A stretch of DNA of 64,000 nt from Bryobacterales bacterium. Its GTDB lineage: Bacteria > Acidobacteriota > Terriglobia > Bryobacterales > Bryobacteraceae. Shown here in pieces: positions 46,200 through 54,617 of this stretch. Where the stretch lies: assembly GCA_020854055.1 (NCBI GenBank), contig JADZGD010000011.1, positions 109,555 through 173,554 of the forward strand. The letters run 5' to 3'. Under the pieces are notes generated by a model that was given only the letters and a program-made list of their open reading frames with translations, was not told the origin of the DNA and did not search any database. Positions within the stretch are counted from its first letter, which is position 1; every line of letters starts with the position of its first letter. A program made the translations under genes and the position numbers.

Positions 46200-46236
46200 A
46201 AAGGTCAGGATAGCGGATCCCGCCCGCCGGCGGAAC

Positions 46237-46686
46237 TCAGACTGCCGCGGCCGCGGTGATGAACTCGCCTTCACGGACCCCACAAAGATGTTTCGTGCGT
46301 TTCCAGGTCTGCCAGGCAAAACTCACCACACGATATACTTCGCGAGGATCGAACGGCGTAGCCAGAACATCGTAGGCCCCGATATTCAGCACTTCGGCCC
46401 ATAGCCGTTCGTCAGCCAGACGGGAGGCGACAATCAGCAATGGGCGGCTCATAATCTGCTGTGTGCGATGCAACGCATCGCGCCAGGTGTCTTGTTGAGG
46501 AAGTTCTTCACTCGCAATCAAAATGCCGGCAGGCGAACGGAGCAGCAGCCGTTCCGCGGCTTCTATGGTGGGAGCAAACCGTAGATCCCAGTTGGAGTGC
46601 GCAAAAATTCCTCGAAGAGATTTTCGTTCCTGATCATCGGCCAGAACGGCCACAACACTGACACGCTCTCTTAAGTCTTTTGCCAT
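46237..46686 (-). CDS. Stand-alone degenerate receiver-domain protein
   Basis: 149 residues, a single CheY-like domain with no output domain. The fold pattern is intact (VVAVLADDQERKSLRGIF, AGILIASEELPQQ, PLLIVASRL, GAYDVLATPFDPREVYRVV). The acidic pair Asp17-Asp18 is kept, but the phospho-acceptor position is Ser59 and the conserved lysine is Thr110 (TPF in place of KPF). It probably works without phosphorylation, for example as a binding partner. GGAAGGA lies eight bases before the ATG. A strong promoter about 290 bases upstream gives it a long 5' leader. Confidence 0.8.
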   Translation of the reverse strand: MAKDLRERVSVVAVLADDQERKSLRGIFAHSNWDLRFAPTIEAAERLLLRSPAGILIASEELPQQDTWRDALHRTQQIMSRPLLIVASRLADERLWAEVLNIGAYDVLATPFDPREVYRVVSFAWQTWKRTKHLCGVREGEFITAAAAV

Positions 46687-47169
46687 GAATCAGTCCTTCC
46701 ACCCGTTTCTCGGTGCCGGGCAAGGTTCGCAAGATAATGCAGCCTCCCGCAAAACTCAACCTTCGGAAAGCATTTGATGGGCATATCGAAAGTGCGGCGG
46801 CTCAACCGGTGCGCCGTACGCGACTGGATCGGGTCCGGAATCCACAAAAGACCAACACTCACGCTACCAGACGGAAAACCCTCTTAATTTTTCCCGCTTC
46901 CTGGTGTCAGAGCACTTCCGGGCACCTGTTCCCGGTACCACCGGGTTCCAGACTTCGTACGCCTCTTCAAATATTCTAAGGCCAATAGTACTATTTGTTA
47001 AGTCTAAAAACCGGAATTTGATAGAAAATTGTTTGGTTTTGATTCAGAGCGAACTGATGCGGCATCCATCACTCGGCGCTCTGTAGCGCAGACGCCATCA
47101 TTTTGTGCCACCGGCGTACTCGCCCCAGCCCGGTCTCTCCCGGCAGCAATCGAGATTAAGACCTCTAGG
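46687..47169 (-). other. 483-bp non-coding leader and promoter region
   Basis: No convincing gene on either strand. The stretch 46960-47060 is much richer in A+T than the surrounding genes. It holds a near-consensus minus-strand promoter with a palindrome (separate entry). The predicted transcript leader (about 46966 to 46687) contains a stable-looking hairpin, CCCGGT-GGT-ACCGGG, about 20-35 nt from its start, and GGAAAA/TTTTCC arms further on. A GTG-started 63-codon frame (46671-46862) inside the leader overlaps the receiver start but looks like chance. A small hairpin GCGCT-CTGT-AGCGC (47076-47089) is downstream of the permease stop. Confidence 0.5.
46973..47001 (-). promoter_or_regulatory. 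Strong sigma70-type promoter with a palindromic operator in the spacer
   Basis: On the minus strand, TTAACA (47001-46996; 5 of 6 to consensus), a 17-bp spacer and TAGAAT (46978-46973; 5 of 6) form the best promoter in the window. The spacer contains a perfect 12-bp palindrome, AATAGTACTATT (46984-46995). Transcription would start near 46966 and run toward the receiver gene. A dimeric regulator bound there would block RNA polymerase. Confidence 0.6.
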
Positions 47170-48423
47170 TCATTCATATCGCAGCGCTTCCACCGGATCG
47201 AGCCCGGCCGCCTTCACCGCCGGCCACACCCCGAACAGCAGACCCACCGACACCGACGTCGCGAACCCCGCAATCACCGCCCACATCGGAACCTCGGAGG
47301 GCAGGTTTGGCAGCAGTGCATTCACCCCCAGCGTAACCGCAATGGCGAAGAGGATGCCCAGTACTCCGCCCGCGCCAGTCAGTGTCACCGCCTCCAGCAG
47401 AAACTGCAATATGATGTCCAGTCGCCGGGCGCCCACCGCCTTGCACACGCCGATCTCCTTCGTCCTCTCGGTCACGCTCACCAGCATGATGTTCATCACG
47501 CCGATGCCTCCTACCAGCAGCCCCATCGCCGAGATCGCGATCGACACCATCACGATCAACCCCGTGATGTTATCGAACTGCTTCACAATCTGGTCCGGCG
47601 TCGTCAAACTGAAATCGTCCGGCTCTCCTTCGGGTGTCCGCCGGATGCGCCGCACGATCCCCTCCACTTCGTCAAAAGCATCCTGCCGGTACCCGTTGCG
47701 CGCATGAATTGTCAATAAATACCGGTCCACCTGCGGAAATCGCGCCTCGGCCGTGTGTAACGGTATGTTAACCACGCGGTCCAGGCCATTTTCGCCAAAA
47801 AATCCCCCTTTTGCCTCGGCAAATACGCCAATCACGGTGTACTCGCTCCCGGCCACCAGCACGTTCCTGCCCAAAGGCCGCCCGTCCGGAAACAGCGCAT
47901 CCGCCAGGCTCGCCCCCAGCACGCAAACCGCCGCCGCCCGCGAGTCTTCCTCCGCGGTAAATAATCGCCCGCTGCGCAGCTCCCGCGGCTGGAACCTGAA
48001 CAGGTTGGCCGAGTGGCCGATCAGTGACGTATTGTCGGATTCAAAGCCCGGCACCCGCGCCGTAATCGGCTGCCCGCGCAGCATGTCCGGTATGTACAGG
48101 CTAATCCCCACATCCTCCACCGCGCTGGCCTGCCGTTTGATGATCGCCGCATACTCGGGCCGCAGCGGCCGTCTCCGTGCCTGCTTCGCCGGAATATTCA
48201 CCGAATTCGGATCCCCGCCGGTTCGATTCAGAAAGATGTTATCCGGCCCGAACTCGTTGAAGAACACCACCACGCCCTTGCGCAGTCCGGTCAGCAGGCT
48301 CGCCACCGTCACCACCGTCGTGATCCCGATCACGATCCCCAGAATGGTCAACAGCGACCGGAACCGGTGCGCCCAAACGGCCGTCACCGCCAGGCGCAAA
48401 CTCTCTCCCCGCGCCATGCGCAT
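47170..48423 (-). CDS. MacB-type ABC transporter permease (second of pair)
   Basis: 417 residues with the MacB/FtsX topology: one N-terminal membrane helix (FRSLLTILGIVIGITTVVTVAS, about 22-43), a large periplasmic domain (about 50-285), then three C-terminal helices (MVSIAISAMGLLVGGIGVMNIMLV and onwards). The cytoplasmic signature TERTKEIGVCKAVGARRLDI and the end DPVEALRYE are typical. Such permeases move substrates or transmit mechanical force rather than forming a classical channel. It begins directly after the stop of the first permease gene. No ATPase or adaptor (MacA-like) gene is adjacent. Confidence 0.88.
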   Translation of the reverse strand: MRMARGESLRLAVTAVWAHRFRSLLTILGIVIGITTVVTVASLLTGLRKGVVVFFNEFGPDNIFLNRTGGDPNSVNIPAKQARRRPLRPEYAAIIKRQASAVEDVGISLYIPDMLRGQPITARVPGFESDNTSLIGHSANLFRFQPRELRSGRLFTAEEDSRAAAVCVLGASLADALFPDGRPLGRNVLVAGSEYTVIGVFAEAKGGFFGENGLDRVVNIPLHTAEARFPQVDRYLLTIHARNGYRQDAFDEVEGIVRRIRRTPEGEPDDFSLTTPDQIVKQFDNITGLIVMVSIAISAMGLLVGGIGVMNIMLVSVTERTKEIGVCKAVGARRLDIILQFLLEAVTLTGAGGVLGILFAIAVTLGVNALLPNLPSEVPMWAVIAGFATSVSVGLLFGVWPAVKAAGLDPVEALRYE

Positions 48424-49662
48424 CTACTCGGCCCTCAGCGCATCCACCGGATCCAGCCGCGCCGCCCGCGACGCCGGATACCATCCCGACACCACACCGA
48501 CAAAGGTCGAAACCACCAGCGCAAGCAAAACGTAAGTAACCGTAATCGGCAGCGCCACCTCGAAAACCCGCGCCAGCGCCGCCGCGGCAATCGCTCCCAA
48601 CACCAGCCCCATCGCGCCGCCCAGCGCCGAAAGCACCACCGCCTCAATCAGAAATTGCAGCAGAATATCGCCCCGCCGCGCGCCCACTGACTTTCGTATC
48701 CCAATCTCCCGCGTGCGTTCCGTCACGCTCACCAGCATGATGTTCATAATCACAATCCCGCCCACCACCAGCGAGATCATCGTCACCGGAACCACCACCG
48801 TCGAGATCAAGCCCAAAATGTTATCCACGAACGAACGGATCGAATCCGGCGTCAGGTTATCGAAGTTGTCCGGCTGTCCCGGCGGCGTATGATAGCGCGA
48901 TCGCAGCGCCACCCGCGTCAAATCGAGCGCATCGGAGAGCGTCAGGCCCGAGCCGGGCCGCGGCCGTCCGAATACCGCCAGCGACGTCCCCGGACCGTAC
49001 AACCGCCTGTACACCGTATCGGGAATCCAGATGCAATCATCCTGCGGCCGGCCGAAAGCCGACCCCAATCGCTCCTGCACACCCACCACCACGAAATCGA
49101 CGCCGCTAAACTTCACCGTCTGTTCGAGCGGCGACATTGAAGGAAATAACGCCGCCAGCACATCCTGTCCGATCACCGCCACCGGCTGGCGGTTTCGCGC
49201 CTCCATTTCCGTAAAAAAGCGGCCATCCTCAACCAGAATGTCGCGAATTTGCGGCATCGACGCGGAAACTCCGAGAATAATCACGTTCTCTTCCCGTAAT
49301 TCGTTCCGCTTTACGTCGGCTAGCGTCTGGCGGTACGGGCTGTACAAAATCCGGTCGCCGGTCACTTGCCGCAGATAGGCAACGTCGTCTTCGCGGATCC
49401 GTTTATTACGCCGGAATCGCGCCGCCAGCTCGGTACGCGTCAGCCGTCCCGTGGAAGCGATCTGCGCCACCAGATAGCTATCCGTGCCGAATGCCTTCGC
49501 GGTGGTATCCTCCGCGTATGCGCCCAGCCCGTCGATGGCCGCTCCCACCAGCACCACACTCGCCACGCCCACAATCATGCCCAGCAGCGTCAGGAAACTC
49601 CGCAACTTATGCGCCCGGATTGCGTTCAATGCCAGCCGGGCCGCCGTTAGCAAACGGTACAC
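48424..49662 (-). CDS. MacB-type ABC transporter permease (first of pair)
   Basis: 412 residues, a paralogue of the downstream permease: LRSFLTLLGMIVGVASVVLVG (about 20-40), a periplasmic domain (about 50-280), IVIMNIMLVSVTERTREIGIRKSVGARRG split across the third helix and cytoplasmic loop, and the end DPVDALRAE. Start is GTG at 49662 without a visible ribosome-binding site. Its stop (TAG) abuts the next ATG, so the two are likely co-translated and may form a heterodimer. The ATPase expected for a MacB-type system is not in the window; the ATPase across the 64-bp gap belongs to the Pot system and is divergent. Confidence 0.88.
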   Translation of the reverse strand: MYRLLTAARLALNAIRAHKLRSFLTLLGMIVGVASVVLVGAAIDGLGAYAEDTTAKAFGTDSYLVAQIASTGRLTRTELAARFRRNKRIREDDVAYLRQVTGDRILYSPYRQTLADVKRNELREENVIILGVSASMPQIRDILVEDGRFFTEMEARNRQPVAVIGQDVLAALFPSMSPLEQTVKFSGVDFVVVGVQERLGSAFGRPQDDCIWIPDTVYRRLYGPGTSLAVFGRPRPGSGLTLSDALDLTRVALRSRYHTPPGQPDNFDNLTPDSIRSFVDNILGLISTVVVPVTMISLVVGGIVIMNIMLVSVTERTREIGIRKSVGARRGDILLQFLIEAVVLSALGGAMGLVLGAIAAAALARVFEVALPITVTYVLLALVVSTFVGVVSGWYPASRAARLDPVDALRAE

Positions 49663-49686
49663 GATTTGATGATACCGCGCGGTGTT

Positions 49687-49715
49687 TTATCCCCAGCGGC
49701 GAAGCCTGTTATGAT
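49687..49715 (+). promoter_or_regulatory. Possible promoter of potABCD
   Basis: TTATCC (49687-49692), 17-bp spacer, TATGAT (49710-49715; 5 of 6). The -35 is weak. The predicted transcript start, near 49722, is only a few bases before the potA ATG (49727), so potA mRNA may be nearly leaderless; no Shine-Dalgarno sequence is seen. Confidence 0.35.
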
Positions 49716-49726
49716 AACCCACACCG

Positions 49727-50689
49727 ATGGATTGCGTTCTGGAACTGGAGGGCATCTCGAAGCAGTTTCCCTCCCACCTGGCCGTCGATAACGTCTCCTT
49801 CCGCGTCCGTCGCGGCGAATTCTTCTCCCTGCTCGGCCCCTCGGGCTGCGGCAAGACAACCACCCTCCGCCTCATCGCCGGCTTCGAACAGCCCACCTCG
49901 GGCGTCATTCTACTCGAAGGAACCCGCCTCCATTCCCAGCCGCCCTATGAGCGCAACGTCTCCACCGTCTTTCAGAACTACGCCCTGTTTCCGCACCTCA
50001 CCGTCCGGCAGAACATCGAGTTCGGCCTCCGCCGCCGCAAGGCCGCCGGCATCGCCCGCCGCGCCGCGGACGTTCTCGCACTGGTGCAACTGGCCGGCAA
50101 GGAGGATCGCAAGCCCGCTGAACTGTCGGGCGGTGAGCGCCAGCGCGTGGCCCTCGCGCGCTCCCTGGTGCTTGAACCCGCCGTCCTCCTGCTGGACGAA
50201 CCGCTTTCCGCCCTGGACCCTAACCTCCGCAAACAGATGCGCTCCGAGCTGAAAGCCCTCCAGCGCCGCACGGGTGTCACCTTCCTGTTCATCACCCACG
50301 ATCAGGAAGAGGCCTTGTCGCTCTCCACCCGCATCGCCCTGATGAACGGCGGCCGCATCGAGCAGCAGGCTACGCCTGAAGATCTCTACCTCCGCCCCGC
50401 CACCCGCTTCGTAGCTTCTTTCCTCGGCGGCATGAACTGGCTCCACCACGCCGGCATCCGCCCGGAAGCCATCCACATCTCCCGCGTCCCCAGCCTCAAC
50501 GGCCACCGCCACTTTCCGGCCACCATCATCGCCTCCACGTTCCTCGGCAACTGTTTCCGGATCGAATCGAAACTCAGCTCCGGCGAAAGCATCGTCGCCG
50601 ATGTAGCTCCCGCCGAGGGCGCCTTCCATCCCGGCGAACAGGTCCATCTCTGGTGGCGTCCGGACGACGAGATCACTTTCCCCGCCTGA
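49727..50689 (+). CDS. potA: Polyamine-type ABC transporter ATP-binding protein PotA
   Basis: Cytoplasmic ATPase of an ABC importer, 320 residues. Walker A GPSGCGKTTT at 37-46, Q loop VFQNYALFPHLTV, signature LSGGERQRVALARS, Walker B VLLLDEPLSALD, switch histidine in FLFITHDQEEAL. A C-terminal TOBE-like regulatory domain follows (about 240-320). Sequence and operon partners match PotA of spermidine/putrescine systems. It is followed by potB after eight bases. Confidence 0.93.
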   Translation: MDCVLELEGISKQFPSHLAVDNVSFRVRRGEFFSLLGPSGCGKTTTLRLIAGFEQPTSGVILLEGTRLHSQPPYERNVSTVFQNYALFPHLTVRQNIEFGLRRRKAAGIARRAADVLALVQLAGKEDRKPAELSGGERQRVALARSLVLEPAVLLLDEPLSALDPNLRKQMRSELKALQRRTGVTFLFITHDQEEALSLSTRIALMNGGRIEQQATPEDLYLRPATRFVASFLGGMNWLHHAGIRPEAIHISRVPSLNGHRHFPATIIASTFLGNCFRIESKLSSGESIVADVAPAEGAFHPGEQVHLWWRPDDEITFPA

Positions 50690-50697
50690 GGCTCCCG

Positions 50698-51525
50698 GTG
50701 CAACGATTCCGCCTGCTGCTCATCGCTCCCGCCGCTCTCATCCTGGCCGTCCTGTTCGCCGTTCCTCTGGCCATCGTTTGCATCTACAGCCTGCTCACCC
50801 GCGGCGTCTACGGCGGCGCCGGAACCCCCTGGACACTCGCCAACTACACCCGCCTCGCCGACTCCCTCTACGCCCAAATTCTGTTCCATTCTCTGTGGAT
50901 GGCCGCCCTCGCCACTCTGCTCTGCCTGTTGATGGGCTTCCCGCTGGCCCTGTTTATCTCCCGCGCCGGCCCCAGAAAAAATCTCTATCTCTACCTCGTG
51001 ATCCTGCCCTTCTGGACCAGTTTCCTGGTCCGCACCTACGCCTGGATGTTCCTGCTGCGCGAAACCGGCCTCGTTAACACCCTGCTCGCCGCCCTGCACC
51101 TGGTCCGCGAACCGCTGCCCCTGCTCTACAACGATGCCGCCGTTATCCTCGGCCTCGTGTACGGCTACCTGCCCTTCATGGTGCTGCCTCTCTACGCCAC
51201 TCTCGAACGGCTCGACCCCCATCTGCTCGAAGCCGCCGCCGATCTCGGCGCGCGCCCCTGGACCGCCCTCGTCAAAGTCATCTTCCCGCTCTCCGCCCCC
51301 GGCATCCGCGCCGGAGCCATCCTCGTGTTTATCCCCTGCCTGGGCGCTTACCTCACTCCCGATCTGCTCGGCGGAGGAAAAAGCGTCATGGTGGGCAACC
51401 TCATCCAGAACCAGTTCACCACCGCCCGGGACTGGCCTTTCGGCGCCGCTCTCTCGCTCGTCCTGATGGCCCTGGTGATGCTCGTCCTCATCGGCCTGCT
51501 CAACCGGCGGGAAGACGTCCTATGA
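50698..51525 (+). CDS. potB: Polyamine-type ABC transporter permease PotB
   Basis: 275 residues from GTG at 50698 (GAGG seven bases upstream). Six hydrophobic segments, the first being LLLIAPAALILAVLFAVPLAIVC (about 5-27), and the periplasmic-permease EAA-type loop EAAADLGARPWTALVKVIFPLS (about 181-200). The order ATPase, permease, permease, binding protein and the sequence of this loop identify it as the first permease of a PotABCD-like importer. Overlaps potC by four bases. Confidence 0.92.
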   Translation: MQRFRLLLIAPAALILAVLFAVPLAIVCIYSLLTRGVYGGAGTPWTLANYTRLADSLYAQILFHSLWMAALATLLCLLMGFPLALFISRAGPRKNLYLYLVILPFWTSFLVRTYAWMFLLRETGLVNTLLAALHLVREPLPLLYNDAAVILGLVYGYLPFMVLPLYATLERLDPHLLEAAADLGARPWTALVKVIFPLSAPGIRAGAILVFIPCLGAYLTPDLLGGGKSVMVGNLIQNQFTTARDWPFGAALSLVLMALVMLVLIGLLNRREDVL

Positions 51526-52286
51526 AACGTCCTTCCCCGCTCACCCTCTATGCGCTGGCCACCTACGCCTTCCTCCACCTGCCACTCGCCATCCTCACGC
51601 TGTTCAGCTTCAACCGTTCCCGCTTCACCATCTGGACCGGCTGGTCCCTCACCTGGTACCGCACCGCTTTTCGCGATACCCAATTGGCCGAAGCCACCGC
51701 CAACAGCCTCGCCATCGCCATCGCCGCCACCGTGGCCGCCACCGCCCTTGGCACCCTGTGTGCTTACGGCCTTTGGAAGCGCCGCTCTCCCCTGATCGCA
51801 AGCGGCCTCTATCTCTCGCTGGTGACGCCGGAAATCGTCATGGGCATCGCCCTGCTTGCCTTCTTCCAATTCGTCTTACGCTTCCTCGACATCCGCCCCG
51901 GCATGCACACCGTCATCCTGACGCACATCATGTTTTCGATCGCCTATGTGGTAATCGTTGTCAGCGCCCGCCTCAGAACCTTCGATCCTGCTCTCGAAGA
52001 AGCCGCCCTCGATCTCGGCGCCACGCCCTGGACCGCCTTCCGCACCGTCACCCTGCCCCTGCTACTCCCGGCCGTGGCCGCCGGAGCCCTGCTCGCCTTC
52101 GCGCTCAGCTTCGACGATTACGTCATCACCAGCCTGGTCGCCGGCGTCGATTCGGAAACCCTGCCCATGGTCATCTACGCCATCGCCCGCCGCGGAGCCA
52201 ACCCCGTGGTCAACGCAATCTCCTCATTGGTAATCTGCGCGCTCGGCCTGATGATCCTCGTCGCCGAGCGCCTCAGAAGAGCATGA
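51522..52286 (+). CDS. potC: Polyamine-type ABC transporter permease PotC
   Basis: 254 residues, six membrane segments, EAA loop EEAALDLGATPWTAFRTVTL (about 156-175) and the PotC-type FALSFDDYVITSLVAGVDSETLP (about 190-212). ATG overlaps the potB stop, and its own stop overlaps potD, in both cases by ATGA. Together with PotB it forms the membrane pore. Confidence 0.92.
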   Translation: MKRPSPLTLYALATYAFLHLPLAILTLFSFNRSRFTIWTGWSLTWYRTAFRDTQLAEATANSLAIAIAATVAATALGTLCAYGLWKRRSPLIASGLYLSLVTPEIVMGIALLAFFQFVLRFLDIRPGMHTVILTHIMFSIAYVVIVVSARLRTFDPALEEAALDLGATPWTAFRTVTLPLLLPAVAAGALLAFALSFDDYVITSLVAGVDSETLPMVIYAIARRGANPVVNAISSLVICALGLMILVAERLRRA

Positions 52287-53308
52287 CCCGCCGCACTCTC
52301 TTCTTCCTCCCGCTCACCGGCCTCGCCGGTTGTCTTCGCGACCGCCGCCCCCGCCTCAACGTCTTCAACTGGTCCAGCTACGTCGCACCCTCCACCATTC
52401 CCGACTTCGAGCGCGAATTCGACGTCCGCGTCCGCTACTCGGTCTACGAAAGTAATGAGGAGATGATGGCGCGTGTCCTCTCCGGCAACTCCGGCTGGGA
52501 CATCGTCTTTCCCAGCCACTACATCATCGCGCCCTTACGCCAGATGGACCTGTTACAACCGCTGCGCCACCGCTGGCTCCCCAACCTGCCGCAGCTCGAT
52601 CCCAGCTTCCGCCAGCCGCCCTGGGACCCCACCCTCGCCTGGTCCCTGCCCTACATGTGGGGCGCCGCCGGTATCCTCTATAACCGCGCCAAACTGGGCG
52701 CCATTCACTCCTGGCAAACCCTGTGGGACCATCGCCTGCGCGGCCGCATCACCATGCTCGATGACCCTGCCGACGTCTTCGCCGCCTGTTTGAAGCTGCT
52801 CGGCTATCCGGCCAACTCCACCGACCCCGCCCAAATCGCCCAGGCCCGCGCCGCCGCCATCCGCCAGAAGCCCTTGCTGCGCGCCTACCTGAATGCCGAA
52901 GTGCGGGACCAGGTCGTCGCCGGCGACGTCCTCGCCGCCCAACTCTGGACCACCACCGCCCAGCAGGCCATCGATGAAGCTCCCGGCCTGGCATTCTGCT
53001 TCCCCAGCGAAGGTTACAGCGTCTATGCCGACTGCGCCGTCATCCTCCGCGAAAGCCGCCGCGCCCCGCTCGCCCACCAGTTTCTGAATTATCTGCTGCG
53101 CCCGGAAGTCTCCGCCGCCATCGTCGAAGCCACCAAAGCAGCGCCCGCCAACCGGGGGGCGCGCCGGCTGTTGCCTCCAGCGCTTCAGGCGAACCCGGTG
53201 CTCTTCCCCGGCCAGCAGACACTGGCTCGCGGGGAGTGGACCGAAACCCTGCCACCCGCCGCCCAGCGCCTGCGCGACCGCTACTGGACCGAGATCAAAG
53301 CCAGTTGA
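52283..53308 (+). CDS. potD: Polyamine-type substrate-binding lipoprotein PotD
   Basis: 341 residues from the ATG at 52283. The N-terminus MTRRTLFFLPLTGLAGCLRD ends in a lipobox (L-A-G-C) and also carries twin arginines, so export as a lipoprotein, perhaps through Tat, is likely. The mature protein has the PotD/PotF-type opening NVFNWSSYVAPSTIPDFERE, then SGNSGWDIVFPSHYI and ALPYMWGAAGILYNRAKLG-like strands, and ends as in the family. It should capture putrescine, spermidine or a related compound. The stop abuts the stop of the convergent MFS gene with no bases between. Confidence 0.9.
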   Translation: MTRRTLFFLPLTGLAGCLRDRRPRLNVFNWSSYVAPSTIPDFEREFDVRVRYSVYESNEEMMARVLSGNSGWDIVFPSHYIIAPLRQMDLLQPLRHRWLPNLPQLDPSFRQPPWDPTLAWSLPYMWGAAGILYNRAKLGAIHSWQTLWDHRLRGRITMLDDPADVFAACLKLLGYPANSTDPAQIAQARAAAIRQKPLLRAYLNAEVRDQVVAGDVLAAQLWTTTAQQAIDEAPGLAFCFPSEGYSVYADCAVILRESRRAPLAHQFLNYLLRPEVSAAIVEATKAAPANRGARRLLPPALQANPVLFPGQQTLARGEWTETLPPAAQRLRDRYWTEIKAS

Positions 53309-54610
53309 TTAATGGCCCTCGATCTGCGCCACCATCCGCGCCGCATCCTTGCGCACGAAGAAGACAATGCCAATCACCAGCAGCGCGAAGGCAATCACAT
53401 ACACCAGGCTCACCAGCGAAAACGCATAGCTCAGCCCGTGCCGGTCCGCGATGTAGCCGATCACGATCGGAGCCGTACCCCCGCCGATCAGCCATCCCAG
53501 GCAGTTCATGAAGCCCGCCGTCGTGCCGCGAGCCTCCGCCCGCACCACGTCGTAAGCCGAGGCGAAAATGTTCGCATCGTAGAAGCCCTTGAAAAGCCCC
53601 CAGCAGATCAGCCCGCCGATCAGAAACGCCTTGTGGCTGGTAGTCCCCACCAGGTAAACGAACGGCGCCGCGCACAGCACCGCCACCGCCTGCACCATCA
53701 GCCGCCCACCCGGATGCTTGCGCCGCAGGTTATCGGCAAGCCAGCCTCCCAAGGGCGACCCCACCATGCTCGCCAGTTGCAGAAACAGCGTCGCAAACAG
53801 CGCCGCCTGCGCCAGCGGATAGTGGAACTTCTCGTAAAGAAACGTCGGCAACCACATCAGCACGGCTCCTGAAGCCACAAAGTTGGCGCACATGAAGGCC
53901 AGCATCAGGATCAACACCGTCGGCGTCGTCCAGATCACTCGCATCGTTTCCTTCACGCCCAGCTTCTCCTGCGCCTTCGCCTGCTGCCCGGCGGGCAGGT
54001 CCTCACGGTCGGCCGCGCCCCGCTCCGGCTCCACCAGGTACTTCAACAGCACCACGCCCAGCGCCATGCCCAGCACGCCGAAAATCAGAAATGCCCAGCG
54101 CCACCCGTAATACTGGCCAATCAAAGCCGCGAAGAAACTCCCCGCGATGGTGCCGATATAAACGCTGGTCTGGTGCGTCCCCATCGCCCGCGACCGCGTC
54201 CGCTTGCCGTGATAGTCGCTCACCAGCGACATGGATGCCGGATAGTAGAAGGTCTCTCCCAACCCTTCAATCGTCATGAACAATCGCAGGTGCCAGAACT
54301 TCTGGCTCAGCGCCGTGGCCGTACACACCAGGCTCCACACCTGCAGCCCACCCAGAATCGCTGATTTGCGCCGGATCCGGTCCACCACCGATCCGGCAAA
54401 AGGAGCCATCAGCCCGTAGGTCCACGCAAACGCCGCTCCCAACTCGCCCAACTGCGCCTTGGTCAGGTGCATCTCGTCTTTCAGGAGGGGAAACACCGCC
54501 GACAGCGCCTGCCGGTCGGCGTAATTAAAGAAGGCGATGCACCACAGCATCGCCACCACGTACCACTTGTAATTCGGGTTCTGGACAAACGACGGCGCCG
54601 GCCGCGCCAC
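53309..54610 (-). CDS. MFS transporter (anion:cation symporter/sugar-acid type)
   Basis: The GTG at 54610 is chosen because GAGG lies five bases upstream and it avoids overlap with the preceding stop; 433 residues. Twelve membrane segments are apparent, starting WYVVAMLWCIAFFNYADRQALS (about 15-36). YADRQALSAVFPLLKDEM and the loop DRIRRKSAILGGLQV are typical of the ACS family that imports hexuronates, glucarate and similar organic anions. A long cytoplasmic central loop (about 190-220) is charged. In the same operon as the HpcH/HpaI aldolase and an FAD oxidase, so uptake of a sugar acid is likely. Confidence 0.85.
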   Translation of the reverse strand: MARPAPSFVQNPNYKWYVVAMLWCIAFFNYADRQALSAVFPLLKDEMHLTKAQLGELGAAFAWTYGLMAPFAGSVVDRIRRKSAILGGLQVWSLVCTATALSQKFWHLRLFMTIEGLGETFYYPASMSLVSDYHGKRTRSRAMGTHQTSVYIGTIAGSFFAALIGQYYGWRWAFLIFGVLGMALGVVLLKYLVEPERGAADREDLPAGQQAKAQEKLGVKETMRVIWTTPTVLILMLAFMCANFVASGAVLMWLPTFLYEKFHYPLAQAALFATLFLQLASMVGSPLGGWLADNLRRKHPGGRLMVQAVAVLCAAPFVYLVGTTSHKAFLIGGLICWGLFKGFYDANIFASAYDVVRAEARGTTAGFMNCLGWLIGGGTAPIVIGYIADRHGLSYAFSLVSLVYVIAFALLVIGIVFFVRKDAARMVAQIEGH

Positions 54611-54617
54611 GGCAGCC

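Noticed and set aside
46671..46862. 63-codon frame in the leader of the receiver gene, as a leader peptide
   Set aside because: GTG start without ribosome-binding site, overlaps the receiver start out of frame, and has no attenuation-type codon run.
47160..47171. GACCT-CT-AGGTC near-palindrome at the permease stop as an attachment or operator site
   Set aside because: Short, overlaps the stop codon region, and no second copy or mobile-element gene is nearby.
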